A stretch of 64,000 nt of DNA from Bacteroidota bacterium (lineage in GTDB: Bacteria > Bacteroidota > Bacteroidia > Chitinophagales > Chitinophagaceae): positions 1 through 64,000 of the forward strand of contig CANGUG010000007.1 in the NCBI GenBank assembly GCA_947457075.1. The letters are read 5' to 3'. The notes below the pieces were generated by a model. That model searched no databases, was not told the origin of the DNA, and was given only the letters and a program-made list of their open reading frames with translations. A program made the translations under genes and the position numbers. Position 1 is the first letter of the stretch, and the number at the start of each line of letters is the position of its first letter. Below are positions 47,683 to 56,629 of the stretch, in pieces.

Positions 47683-48927
47683 ATGAAAACGAGCAAAGGC
47701 GATACAAGTATACACTGTTCATTTTGCGGACGCAGCAGAGACGAGGTTAAAATACTCATTGCGGGACAGGATGGGCATATCTGTGAAAACTGTATAGAGC
47801 ATGCGCACGAGATAATTGAAAAAGAATTTCATCAGAAAAAAGTGGATGGCAAAGCGGGTAGCTTAAAAATTCAAAAGCCCACAGCGATTAAAGCTTTTTT
47901 AGACCAATACATTATTGGGCAAGACGAGGCAAAAAAAATATTATGTGTAGCCGTTTACAATCACTTTAAGCGCATTAATCTCCCTACTACTTCCACCAAT
48001 GAAGTGGAAATTGAAAAGAGCAATGTAATTATGATTGGCGAAACCGGTACCGGGAAAACCTTATTGGCCAAAACCATTGCCAAACTTTTAAATGTGCCTT
48101 TTGCCATAGTGGACGCCACCGTATTTACAGAAGCAGGTTATGTAGGCGAGGACGTGGAAAGCATGTTAACCCGCTTATTGCAAAATTGCGACTATGATGT
48201 TGAAGCAGCGCAAAGAGGTATTGTATATATTGACGAGATTGATAAAATTGCGCGCAAAAGCGATAATGCCTCCATTACTAGAGACGTAAGTGGTGAAGGG
48301 GTTCAGCAAGGCTTATTAAAAATGCTAGAGGGGACAGAAGTATTAGTTCCCCCTCAAGGTGGAAGAAAGCATCCTGATCAAAAAATGATTAAAGTGGATA
48401 CCAAAAACATTTTATTCATCTGTGGGGGTGCTTTTGACGGCATTGATAAAATTATTGCACGTCGTATCAATACCAATGCTATCGGATTTAGTGTGAATAA
48501 AGATGAGCAGGAATTACAACGTAAAAATTTACTCCGTTTTGTAAATGCACAGGATATTAAAACCTTTGGTTTAATCCCCGAGATGTTAGGTCGCTTACCT
48601 ATTGTAACCCACTTAGAACCATTAGATGCCGAAACTTTAAGAAGTATTTTGACTGAGCCAAAAAATGCTTTAATCAAACAATATACTCAGTTGTTTGCTA
48701 TTGAAAATATTAAATTAACCATTGATCCTGCAGTATATGATTTCATTACTGCAAAGGCCATGGAATATAAATTGGGTGCAAGAGGATTAAGAAGCATTTG
48801 CGAAAGCCTTTTCACACAAGCCATGTTTGATTTGCCAGGTTCCAATACCACTGAATTTAATGTGGATGTAGCCTATGCTAAAAACATGTTTGATAAAAGT
48901 AAATTGAGCACACTAAAAGTTGCTTAA
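47683..48927 (+). CDS. clpX: ATP-dependent Clp protease ATP-binding subunit ClpX
   Basis: AAA+ unfoldase of 414 residues that feeds substrates to ClpP. The zinc-binding domain has Cys12, Cys15, Cys34 and Cys37. Walker A is [12 protein letters not shown], the pore loop is [10 protein letters not shown], Walker B is [10 protein letters not shown], and sensor 2 is [10 protein letters not shown]. It closes the tig, clpP, clpP, clpX block. Confidence 0.97.
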   Translation: MKTSKGDTSIHCSFCGRSRDEVKILIAGQDGHICENCIEHAHEIIEKEFHQKKVDGKAGSLKIQKPTAIKAFLDQYIIGQDEAKKILCVAVYNHFKRINLPTTSTNEVEIEKSNVIMIGETGTGKTLLAKTIAKLLNVPFAIVDATVFTEAGYVGEDVESMLTRLLQNCDYDVEAAQRGIVYIDEIDKIARKSDNASITRDVSGEGVQQGLLKMLEGTEVLVPPQGGRKHPDQKMIKVDTKNILFICGGAFDGIDKIIARRINTNAIGFSVNKDEQELQRKNLLRFVNAQDIKTFGLIPEMLGRLPIVTHLEPLDAETLRSILTEPKNALIKQYTQLFAIENIKLTIDPAVYDFITAKAMEYKLGARGLRSICESLFTQAMFDLPGSNTTEFNVDVAYAKNMFDKSKLSTLKVA

Positions 48928-48954
48928 ATCAATAAAATAATAAAAAACCATTTT

Positions 48955-49107
48955 ATGCAAGAATTAATCGATCGCTTAGTAAAAGAAACAGGTGTTACTC
49001 CAGAACAAGCAAAACAATCTATTGAAACCATTGCTGCTTTTGTAAAAGAAAAATTCCCTATGTTAGGTGGAGCAGTAAATCAAATTTTCAAAGCAGGCGG
49101 AAAATAA
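48955..49107 (+). CDS. Small helical protein of unknown function (50 aa)
   Basis: A 50-residue frame starting at ATG 48955, 27 bp after clpX: MQELIDRLVKETGVTPEQ, then AKQSIETIAAFVKEKFPML and GGAVNQIFKAGGK. The pattern of two short amphipathic helices followed by a Gly-rich end recalls small DUF2267-like or similar helical proteins, but I cannot name a family. The composition is clearly protein-like and the position suggests co-transcription with clpX. Confidence 0.6.
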   Translation: MQELIDRLVKETGVTPEQAKQSIETIAAFVKEKFPMLGGAVNQIFKAGGK

Positions 49108-49219
49108 AAATGCCTTCCTAAGGGAAGTTTGAAGTTTTAGTGTTTTAATTAAATTCAAAAAAAATTAAAACACTAAAACTAAAATAAAATAAAAATGCCT
49201 TCCTAAGGGAAGGCACTCA
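49101..49219. repeat. Duplicated hairpin segment with an 18-bp inverted repeat between the copies
   Basis: A 27-bp segment (AAAATAAAAATGCCTTCCTA plus AGGGAAG) occurs at 49101-49127 and 49186-49212. Between them lies a perfect 18-bp inverted repeat, 49133-49150 with 49163-49180, around a 12-nt loop. The second copy completes a stem GCCTTCC-TAAG-GGAAGGC followed on the minus strand by T-runs, a plausible terminator for the HhH gene. The stretch from 49220 to 49354 holds nothing I can name. Confidence 0.8.
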
Positions 49220-49354
49220 AGCAAGCAATCATAAACTAGGATTAAATCCTATATCAATACTAGCAATTTTTTTTAGTAAAAACAATATTTTATACCTAAA
49301 AATGTTAAGTGTTGGTTCTTTGCGCCTGCAAGCTCCTTTCTTGTTAGTTCATTA

Positions 49355-50197
49355 TCAATCATTTATACGGAGCCTCCTTTTTAATTCAATCGCTTCAGCC
49401 TGGGTCATATCAGTAGCTTCAATTAAGGCCACCCACCCTATCCTACCTCCATTTTCTTTTTTCAATTTCAGTATTACCCAAATTTGCTGGTCAGTGAATA
49501 GACCAAGATTTTTCCAATCATTAAACCGCATGGTATTCATATTCATTGAAGGTGCCTTTTGCATATCAATTATAATATGGGGTCTAATGAGTTGATACAA
49601 GGAGTCCGACATGCCATACACTTTGCTTAATTGACTTGGTTTAGTAAATGCTCCTAAATAATTTTTATACGCTAGCACCCGGCTTATCAGGCCTTTGGGC
49701 CAATTTGTTTTACGTTCCCACTCCTCCTCCATTGCGGTGTTGATGTCAATGGTCCAATTTATTTTTTCTTTATTTTTTGAATAGTATGGATACCTGTAAT
49801 TACTATGATTCGAATAACCCGTGTTCAAAGATTTTTCTCTACCGGCTATTTTTATAAAAGGACTTAATGTATTGTACATTTCGGTGGTGAGTCCATATAA
49901 TTTTGAAAAATCTTGCTTTTCTTTAAAGAAGCCCCCCTTTGCTCGATAGCGCAATAAGGTCCGCACTTGTTTTTCAGGAATGCCCAAATCCAAGGCTTGT
50001 ACACTATCAATGGTATTGGGATCAAACACAAAGAAGCGAATTTTTCTGTCTTGTTTAGCAACAAGCGAACTTAATGATTTACTGGAAAAAAGATGACTTA
50101 ATAAAATAGATCCCAATAATATAAAGCCTAGTACAATGATGCCCTTGATTTCTTTTTTAGAAAATGAAAAGTAGTCCTTCCAATTCGATTGTATCAT
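49355..50197 (-). CDS. Membrane-anchored protein with ComEA-like helix-hairpin-helix repeats
   Basis: 280 residues: one membrane segment (about 18-38, GIIVLGFILLGSILLSHLF), then three helix-hairpin-helix-like units, the first two with the ComEA spacing (NTIDSVQALDLGIPEKQVRTLLRY-like; NWPKGLISRVLAYKNYLGAF followed by SQLSKVYGMSD). Such domains bind DNA; ComEA-type proteins hold DNA in the periplasm during uptake. Bacteroidota carry related anchored proteins of uncertain role. It precedes no competence gene here. Confidence 0.75.
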   Translation of the reverse strand: MIQSNWKDYFSFSKKEIKGIIVLGFILLGSILLSHLFSSKSLSSLVAKQDRKIRFFVFDPNTIDSVQALDLGIPEKQVRTLLRYRAKGGFFKEKQDFSKLYGLTTEMYNTLSPFIKIAGREKSLNTGYSNHSNYRYPYYSKNKEKINWTIDINTAMEEEWERKTNWPKGLISRVLAYKNYLGAFTKPSQLSKVYGMSDSLYQLIRPHIIIDMQKAPSMNMNTMRFNDWKNLGLFTDQQIWVILKLKKENGGRIGWVALIEATDMTQAEAIELKRRLRIND

Positions 50198-50251
50198 TTT
50201 ATTGCGATACTAAAACTTATTGTACGGATTCAATAGCGTATTAATACCTAT

Positions 50252-51019
50252 TTAAGGTATTGAAAAACCTAAGCCATCATAGGCCATTTTAATAAAGGGA
50301 GGCAGTTGAGGTTCCACCACTGAATGAAGCCCAATTTGATGGCTAAAATGTGTAAAATAAACCTGAGGTACATCAAGTTCAGTAGCCAAATCAATGGCCT
50401 CGTTTAAAGTTAAATGAGTGGGATGTGGTTGTGGACGAAGGGCACTTAAGATCAACACTTTTGAACCTTTGATTTTTTCTTTTTCTGCTGCACTGATATA
50501 ATTTAAATCCGTTACATAACTAAAATCTCCGATTCTAAACCCCAATACAGGTAAGTCCCGATGCATCACTTGAATGGGTATCAAAGTTAAATCACGAATA
50601 ACAAAAGGATCCTTATCAATAGTATGCATTAGTAATTCGGGCAATCCTGCATCTTTGTTTTTTTCAAAAGCATAATAAAAATCTCTTTTAATTGCAACCT
50701 GTGTAATTTCATTGGCATAAATCTGCATGGACTTATTGGAATGAAAATTAAACGGCCTTATATCATCCAATCCAGCGTAATGATCCCTGTGTGGGTGGGT
50801 GAACACTACGGCATCTAAATGGGTGGTTTTTGTCCTAAGCATTTGATACCTGAAATCGGGGGTGGTATCTATGACAATACTGGTTGTTTCAGATTCAATT
50901 TTAATACTAGTGCGCAAGCGGCTATCTCTAGGATCTTTGGAAGTACATACTGCACAATTACATCCAATTAATGGAACGCCTGTACTTGTACCAGAACCTA
51001 AAATAGTGATATGTAACAA
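50252..51019 (-). CDS. MBL-fold metal-dependent hydrolase (PhnP-like)
   Basis: A 255-residue metallo-beta-lactamase-fold enzyme. It opens LHITILGSGTSTGVPLIGC, has an inserted Cys pair (CNCAVC), the metal motif THPHRDHYAGLDD, the later VMHRDLPVLGFRIG and the final FTHFSHQIGLH. PhnP-type phosphodiesterases share the GSGTSxGxP start and cysteine insertion. TTG at 51019 is taken as the start because it precedes the family N-terminus directly; the upstream ATG at 51100 would overlap the neighbouring gene by 59 bp. Confidence 0.82.
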   Translation of the reverse strand: MLHITILGSGTSTGVPLIGCNCAVCTSKDPRDSRLRTSIKIESETTSIVIDTTPDFRYQMLRTKTTHLDAVVFTHPHRDHYAGLDDIRPFNFHSNKSMQIYANEITQVAIKRDFYYAFEKNKDAGLPELLMHTIDKDPFVIRDLTLIPIQVMHRDLPVLGFRIGDFSYVTDLNYISAAEKEKIKGSKVLILSALRPQPHPTHLTLNEAIDLATELDVPQVYFTHFSHQIGLHSVVEPQLPPFIKMAYDGLGFSIP

Positions 51020-51041
51020 AGTGCTTTGTTTAAAAATACAA

Positions 51042-51317
51042 CTAAGAAGCCTCGGACAAAGAAAGCTTTTGAACCTCTTCAAAAAGCTTTTGAGAATCAT
51101 GGGTTAACTTGTCAAATTGAATATCTAGCTGAGGAATCAACTCCAATAATGTGTTTATTCTAGCTTCTAAATTCAAAAATTTATTCAACACTACAATTCT
51201 TTTGGATTCCAATAAGCACCAACCGCTTTGAAAATTGCCTCTTTCGTATCTTACAACGAATTCTGATTCACCTAAAATATCTTCTAACTTATTTAATGTA
51301 GTTTGAGTCAATTTCAT
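51042..51317 (-). CDS. Hypothetical protein (91 aa)
   Basis: A 91-residue, probably alpha-beta protein (start MKLTQTTLNKLEDILGES), with a beta part FVVRYERGNFQSGWCLLES followed by two amphipathic helices. The start at 51317 is supported by a -7 box 38 bp upstream; the longer reading begins near that box. It lies 22 bp before the MBL hydrolase on the same strand. I do not recognise the family. Confidence 0.65.
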   Translation of the reverse strand: MKLTQTTLNKLEDILGESEFVVRYERGNFQSGWCLLESKRIVVLNKFLNLEARINTLLELIPQLDIQFDKLTHDSQKLFEEVQKLSLSEAS

Positions 51318-51354
51318 AATTATGCATTGATTTATAGGGTAGTAAGTGGACATA

Positions 51355-51362
51355 CAAATATA
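51355..51362 (-). promoter_or_regulatory. -7 promoter box of the 91-aa gene and MBL hydrolase
   Basis: TATATTTG on the minus strand matches TAnnTTTG; leader of about 34 nt to ATG 51317. Confidence 0.5.
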
Positions 51363-51415
51363 GTTTTTTAGCAAACTAAGGGGGGATTTTAGGCGGAGTA
51401 GTTATTCACATTTCG

Positions 51416-51423
51416 TACCTTTA
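51416..51423 (+). promoter_or_regulatory. Probable -7 box of the HD hydrolase and lpx operon
   Basis: TACCTTTA, the same one-mismatch variant as in front of clpP and copA; leader of about 13 nt to ATG 51440. Confidence 0.45.
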
Positions 51424-51439
51424 CCAACACTCATTTTAT

Positions 51440-52669
51440 ATGGCTTTTACACATCGAAAAATTATTAATGACCCGGTTCATGGTTTTATCACCATTAATG
51501 ATCCACTCATTTTTGAAATTATTAGTCATCCTTTTTATCAGCGATTAAGAAGGATCCAACAAATGGCGTTAGCACAATTAGTTTATCCTGGTGCTGTGCA
51601 TACTCGAATGCATCACTCATTGGGCGCTTATCATTTAATGAGCATGGCCATTAATGAACTAAGGGACAAAGGGGTGGAAATTACATCCGAGGAAGCACTT
51701 GCGGCAAAAGCAGCCATTTTATTACATGATATCGGACATGGACCTTATTCACATGCATTAGAAAAAGTACTACTAAAAGGAATTAATCACGAAGATCTAT
51801 CATTGGTAATTATGCACGCTTTAAATGAGGATAGCCATCCAGATTTAAATGGACAATTAAGTTTGGCCATTCAAATCTTTACCAATCAATATCCAAAGAA
51901 ATTTTTACACCAATTAATCAGTGGTCAACTCGACGTTGATCGCCTAGATTATCTATCCAGAGATAGCTTTTTTACGGGTGTAAGTGAAGGTGTGGTGGGC
52001 TATGAACGCATTTTAAAAATGCTTACCGTCTGTGACAATGAATTGGTGGTGGAAGAAAAAGGTATTAATAGCGTGGAGAAATTTTTACTTTCAAGACAAT
52101 TAATGTACTGGCAAGTATATCGACACAAAACGGTGGTGGCTAGTGAAAAAATGTTGGTGAAAATAATTGAACGTGCTCAATACTTATTTAAGCAAAATAA
52201 TGCTTCGGTAAAAACGAATGCAGCACTCGATTACTTTTTATCCAATCCGAACATTGAAATTAAGGACCTTGATTTACATGCCTATTGTAATTTAGACGAT
52301 ACCGATATTTTACATGCCATTAAACAATGGCAACATAATGCCGACCCTATCCTATCCATCCTATGCAAAGGCTTGCTGAACAGAAAGTGTTTTAAATGTC
52401 AAATTCAAGCTGAACCCATCAAGGAGGAGCAGTGGGAAAAAGCACGTGCGACCATCGCTTCCAAGCACTCTTATAAGGAGGAGGACCTTTCCTTTTTATG
52501 TTTCCAAGGCACGGTGTCCAATACCTTGTATAAAAATGACAATGAAACCATTAAAATTTTGCTAAAAACCGGTGAAATTGTTAACATTTCAGCCATTCAG
52601 AACGCTTTAATCGTTGAAAGTCTTTCTGCCCCGGTGAAAAAATTTTACATTTGCTTACTTAACGATTAA
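51440..52669 (+). CDS. HD-domain phosphohydrolase (dNTPase-like)
   Basis: A 409-residue HD-superfamily enzyme. It opens KIINDPVHGFITIND, then has FYQRLRRIQQMALAQLVYPGAVHTRMHHSLG and the HD pair in LLHDIGHGPYSHALE, with the far Asp ligand in GQLDVDRLDYLSRDS. This arrangement is that of the SAMHD1/dGTPase-like group widely found in bacteria; the substrate is probably a nucleotide. It is 20 bp upstream of lpxD and probably co-transcribed. Confidence 0.85.
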   Translation: MAFTHRKIINDPVHGFITINDPLIFEIISHPFYQRLRRIQQMALAQLVYPGAVHTRMHHSLGAYHLMSMAINELRDKGVEITSEEALAAKAAILLHDIGHGPYSHALEKVLLKGINHEDLSLVIMHALNEDSHPDLNGQLSLAIQIFTNQYPKKFLHQLISGQLDVDRLDYLSRDSFFTGVSEGVVGYERILKMLTVCDNELVVEEKGINSVEKFLLSRQLMYWQVYRHKTVVASEKMLVKIIERAQYLFKQNNASVKTNAALDYFLSNPNIEIKDLDLHAYCNLDDTDILHAIKQWQHNADPILSILCKGLLNRKCFKCQIQAEPIKEEQWEKARATIASKHSYKEEDLSFLCFQGTVSNTLYKNDNETIKILLKTGEIVNISAIQNALIVESLSAPVKKFYICLLND

Positions 52670-52689
52670 CCTCCTTCAAATATTAACGA

Positions 52690-53736
52690 ATGCTACAATT
52701 TAGTGCCCAACAAGTTGCGATGATGATTCAAGGAAAAGTAGAAGGTGATGCAACTGTAACCGTTTCTCAATTTGGAAAAATTGAAGAAGCAATCGCTGGC
52801 CAAATTTCTTTTTTAGCCAACCCTAAATATGAAGCGTTTTTGTACCAAACAAAAGCAAGCATTCTTATTGTTAATGAAGGTTTGGTGTTAAAAAATCCAA
52901 TTACAGCAACTTTAATCAGGGTACCTGATGCGTACACGGCATTTGCTACATTACTTACAAAATACCAAGCATTAAAAGCACAGCAGTTAACTGGCGTGCA
53001 AACACCCTCCCATATTTCAAAAACAGCCACTTTAGGAGAAGGACATTATGTTGCTGCATTTGCGCATATTGGCGAACAAGTAAAAATTGGAAACAATGTA
53101 AAAATATTTGCCAATGTAGTCATTGGTGACAATGTGGTGATAGGTGATAATGTTATTTTACATCCTGGTGTAGTGATTTATGCAGACTGTTTATTAGGCA
53201 ACAATATCACCATACACGCTGGTGCAATTATAGGCAGTGATGGGTTTGGATTTGCTCCTACTGCTGATGGAGGTTTTCAAAAAGTGCCTCAATTGGGCAA
53301 TGTAATTATTGAGGACAATGTAGAGATTGGCGCAAATACCACTATTGATAGAGCAACGATTGGCTCCACTTTAATCAAAAAAGGAGTTAAACTAGACAAC
53401 CTGATACAAATCGCACACAATGTTGAAGTGGGAGAAAATACGGTTATTGCTGCACAAACAGGCGTAAGTGGTAGTACAAAAATTGGAAAAAATGTAATGA
53501 TTGGTGGCCAAGTGGGCATTGCCGGTCATTTAAGTGTTGCTGATGGAATAAAAATTGCGGCAAAAAGTGGCATTACCAAAAGCTTCAAAGAGCCTAATTT
53601 AACCCTTACCGGCAACCCTGCAGGGGACCATAATAGCTCATTAAGGGCCCAAGTACACATGAAAAACCTTCCAAACCTTGAAAAAAGGGTGAAAGAATTG
53701 GAAATATTGCTTGCACAACAGTCTCAAAAAGGCTAA
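52690..53736 (+). CDS. lpxD: UDP-3-O-acylglucosamine N-acyltransferase
   Basis: Third enzyme of lipid A synthesis, adding the second acyl chain. The 348-residue protein has an N-terminal uridine-binding domain (about 1-100), a left-handed beta-helix of hexapeptide repeats with the catalytic His in [16 protein letters not shown], and a C-terminal helix. [14 protein letters not shown] lies before the helix. It starts the lpxD, lpxC/fabZ, lpxA series. Confidence 0.95.
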   Translation: MLQFSAQQVAMMIQGKVEGDATVTVSQFGKIEEAIAGQISFLANPKYEAFLYQTKASILIVNEGLVLKNPITATLIRVPDAYTAFATLLTKYQALKAQQLTGVQTPSHISKTATLGEGHYVAAFAHIGEQVKIGNNVKIFANVVIGDNVVIGDNVILHPGVVIYADCLLGNNITIHAGAIIGSDGFGFAPTADGGFQKVPQLGNVIIEDNVEIGANTTIDRATIGSTLIKKGVKLDNLIQIAHNVEVGENTVIAAQTGVSGSTKIGKNVMIGGQVGIAGHLSVADGIKIAAKSGITKSFKEPNLTLTGNPAGDHNSSLRAQVHMKNLPNLEKRVKELEILLAQQSQKG

Positions 53737-53742
53737 TTAACC

Positions 53743-53750
53743 TAATTTTG
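53743..53750 (+). promoter_or_regulatory. Possible internal -7 box upstream of lpxC/fabZ
   Basis: TAATTTTG fits TAnnTTTG; it lies just after the lpxD stop and would give a leader of about 40 nt. Confidence 0.4.
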
Positions 53751-53793
53751 TGGAAATCATCGCTTTAAGTAGCGAGTTAAACTTTTATAGTGT

Positions 53794-55203
53794 ATGGATG
53801 AGCATTTTAATCCCGACAAACAGCATACCCTTACTGCCCCCATTAGCATTAGTGGTACTGGATTGCACACGGGTGTATTGGTGGATATGACTTTGAATCC
53901 GGCTAATCCTGGTTTTGGCATTCAATTCCAAAGAGTGGATTTACCTAATAAACCCGTTATTAAAGCTGATTGTGATTTGGTAACCGACACGAGCCGTGGT
54001 ACAACCCTTCAGGTGGGTGATGCCAAAATAAGTACAGTGGAACATATTTTAGCCGCATTAGTTGGTATGGGGGTTGATAATGTATTGATTGAAGTGAATG
54101 GCCCAGAAATACCAATTGTGGATGGAAGCTCTACCCCCTTTATAGAACTTATTGAAGGCATTGGTGTATTAGAACAAGATGCCGCAAAAGCATGGTATAG
54201 TATTGATGAAAATATTTTTCATTACGATGAAGGCAAAAGAGTGGAGATGGTTGCCTTACCTGCACTCGATTATCAAATTACAACCCTAATTGATTTTAAT
54301 AGTCCTGTATTAGGCACACAGCATGCTGCTTTGAAAACCATCAAAGATTTTAAAGCCGAAATTGCGCCTTGTCGTACTTTTTGTTTTTTACATGAATTAG
54401 AAGCTTTATTGGAACATGACCTCATCAAAGGAGGCGATATCAATAATGCCATTGTAGTGGTGGATAAACCCGTGACCGATGAGGAAATGGGTCGCCTTGC
54501 AAAAGTGTTTAAGCGAGAGAGAATTGAAGTTAAAAGTGAAGGTTATTTAAATAATTTAGAATTAAGATTTCCGAACGAGCCTGCAAGACATAAATTATTG
54601 GATGTGGTGGGCGACCTTGCCTTGATTGGATATCCCATTAAAGCAAGAATCATTGCCAATAGACCTGGGCATAGTAGCAATGTAGAATTTGCTAAAAAAA
54701 TTAAGCAATACATTAAAAAAAACAAGCACGTTAAAGATGTGCCTGTATATGATCCTGCCTTAACCCCTGTGTTTAATTTAGAGCAGATTGAAAAAATATT
54801 GCCCCACCGTTATCCGTTTTTGTTTGTAGACAAAATTATTGAGTTAACCGATACCGTTATTGTGGGTGTTAAAAATGTAACCTTCAATGAATGGTTTTTC
54901 CCAGGACATTTCCCAGGAAATCCTGTAATGCCTGGGGTATTGCAAATTGAAGCATTGGCTCAAACAGGGGGTATCCTTTGTATTAATGCCATGCCTGAAG
55001 GAAGTTATGATACTTATTTCTTAAAAATAGACAATTGTAAATTCAAGGCCATGGTTAAACCTGGTGACACCATGCTGTTGAAAATGGAATTGACTGCTCC
55101 CATCCGTCGTGGCATTTGTGAAATGCGCGGCACTGTTTATGTAAACGGTAAAGTAGCTACCGAAGCCGACTTAGTTGCACAGGTGGTAAAAAGAGCAGAA
55201 TAA
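53794..55203 (+). CDS. lpxC/fabZ: Bifunctional LpxC deacetylase / FabZ dehydratase
   Basis: A natural fusion of 469 residues. Residues 1-310 are LpxC, the zinc deacetylase that commits to lipid A: STVEHILAAL, RTFCFLHELEAL, HKLLDVVGDLAL (zinc ligands His and Asp) and RPGHSSNVEFA. Residues from about 325 are FabZ, the 3-hydroxyacyl-ACP dehydratase: ILPHRYPFLFVDKI and GHFPGNPVMPGVLQIEALAQ with the catalytic His and Glu. Both active sites look complete. The fusion is typical of Bacteroidota and joins two enzymes that compete for 3-hydroxyacyl-ACP. Confidence 0.97.
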   Translation: MDEHFNPDKQHTLTAPISISGTGLHTGVLVDMTLNPANPGFGIQFQRVDLPNKPVIKADCDLVTDTSRGTTLQVGDAKISTVEHILAALVGMGVDNVLIEVNGPEIPIVDGSSTPFIELIEGIGVLEQDAAKAWYSIDENIFHYDEGKRVEMVALPALDYQITTLIDFNSPVLGTQHAALKTIKDFKAEIAPCRTFCFLHELEALLEHDLIKGGDINNAIVVVDKPVTDEEMGRLAKVFKRERIEVKSEGYLNNLELRFPNEPARHKLLDVVGDLALIGYPIKARIIANRPGHSSNVEFAKKIKQYIKKNKHVKDVPVYDPALTPVFNLEQIEKILPHRYPFLFVDKIIELTDTVIVGVKNVTFNEWFFPGHFPGNPVMPGVLQIEALAQTGGILCINAMPEGSYDTYFLKIDNCKFKAMVKPGDTMLLKMELTAPIRRGICEMRGTVYVNGKVATEADLVAQVVKRAE

Positions 55204-55217
55204 AAAATTAAAAAAAT

Positions 55218-56015
55218 ATGACCCATCCATTTACCTATATCGATCCAAATGCAAAAATTGCACCCAATGTAAAAATTGACCCCTTCACCGTCATTCATGG
55301 AGAAGTTGTCATTGGTGAAGGCACCTGGATCGGAAGTAATGTGACCATTATGAATGGTACTAAGATTGGGAAAAATTGTCGCATATTTCCTGGTGCGGTT
55401 ATTGGGGCCGATCCGCAGGATTTAAAATTCAATGGCGAAAAAACTTCTGTTGAAATTGGTGATGGAACGACCATTAGAGAATTTGTAACTATTAACCGTG
55501 GTACATCGGACCGCTGGATTACCAAAGTAGGTAACCATTGTTTAATCATGGCTTATAGTCATATTGCGCACGATTGCATCATCGGCAATAACTGTATTTT
55601 AAGTAATAGTGTACAAATTGCAGGCCATGTAACCTTGGGTGACTATGCTTGGATTGCGGGTGTGAGTGCAGTGCATCAATTTGTGAACATTGGTCAACAT
55701 GCTTATATCGCTGGAGGTAGCTTAGTAAGTAAGGATGTTCCTCCTTACATTAAAGCAGTTCGTAACCCATTAAGTTATGGTGGTGTAAATAGTGTTGGAT
55801 TAAAAAGAAGAGGATTTACTTTGGAAAAAATCAATCATATTTTAGATATCTATCGATTTATATTTAATAAAGGAATGAACACCACACAGGCCCTTGAATT
55901 TATTGAGGAAGAATTGCCTGCAACAGATGAACGTGATGAAATTGTAACATTTATTAGAGAAAGTGGACGTGGCATAATCAAACGTTTTGGAAAAGGCGTT
56001 GTTGAAGAAGATTAA
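55218..56015 (+). CDS. lpxA: Acyl-ACP--UDP-N-acetylglucosamine O-acyltransferase
   Basis: First enzyme of lipid A synthesis. The 265-residue protein is a hexapeptide beta-helix with the catalytic His in MAYSHIAHDCIIGNNC, the HQFVNIGQHAYIAGGS stretch and a C-terminal helical domain starting at VGLKRRGF. It is 14 bp after lpxC/fabZ and 2 bp before the ABC ATPase. Confidence 0.96.
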   Translation: MTHPFTYIDPNAKIAPNVKIDPFTVIHGEVVIGEGTWIGSNVTIMNGTKIGKNCRIFPGAVIGADPQDLKFNGEKTSVEIGDGTTIREFVTINRGTSDRWITKVGNHCLIMAYSHIAHDCIIGNNCILSNSVQIAGHVTLGDYAWIAGVSAVHQFVNIGQHAYIAGGSLVSKDVPPYIKAVRNPLSYGGVNSVGLKRRGFTLEKINHILDIYRFIFNKGMNTTQALEFIEEELPATDERDEIVTFIRESGRGIIKRFGKGVVEED

Positions 56016-56017
56016 TT

Positions 56018-56629
56018 ATGGTACAAATAACCCTAAAAGAGGCAGGTAAACGATTCAATAAGGATTGGATTTTCAAAAACCTGAATTACACTTTTACAAC
56101 GGGTGAACATTATGCCTTGATTGGCAACAATGGTTCAGGCAAAAGTACTTTGTTACAAATCATTTCAGGATATGCTACATTATCCAAAGGCAGCATTGAA
56201 TGGGGCGCATTTGACTCCAATACTATTTTTCAACAAATAAGCATTGCGGCTCCTTACCTTGAAGTAGTGGAGGAATTTACAACCAAAGAGCAATTTGAAT
56301 TTCATGAAAAATTTAAGCCGCTTAGAAAGGATCTTTCGATAACTGATATGATTGAAATGATTGGTTTAAAAGAAGCAACCGATAAACAAATCAGGTATTA
56401 TAGCAGTGGGATGAAACAAAGATTGAAATTGGCATTGGCCATTTTTTCAGAAACTCCAATCCTACTTTTAGACGAGCCTTGTAGTAATTTAGACAAGGAA
56501 GGGTATGTGCTTTACCAAAATTTGATTCAACAATATGCAATGCATAAATTAATTATTGTAGGCAGCAATGATCCGCAGGAATATCAATATTGCAATAAGC
56601 AAATTAATTTGCATGATTTTAAAAACTAA
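56018..56629 (+). CDS. ABC transporter ATP-binding protein
   Basis: A 203-residue stand-alone nucleotide-binding domain: Walker A GNNGSGKSTLL, Q-loop FQQIS, signature YYSSGMKQRLKLALAI, Walker B ILLLDEPCSNLD and the switch region with IIVGSNDP in place of the usual His. The lack of a canonical switch His is notable. No permease is adjacent. It is only 2 bp after lpxA, so likely part of the lpx operon; its tail overlaps ald by 4 bp. Confidence 0.85.
   Translation: MVQITLKEAGKRFNKDWIFKNLNYTFTTGEHYALIGNNGSGKSTLLQIISGYATLSKGSIEWGAFDSNTIFQQISIAAPYLEVVEEFTTKEQFEFHEKFKPLRKDLSITDMIEMIGLKEATDKQIRYYSSGMKQRLKLALAIFSETPILLLDEPCSNLDKEGYVLYQNLIQQYAMHKLIIVGSNDPQEYQYCNKQINLHDFKN

Noticed and set aside
49302-49595. 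Plus-strand open frame of about 97 codons
   Set aside because: It runs antisense to the HhH gene and shows no conserved-looking motif; it is a shadow of that gene.
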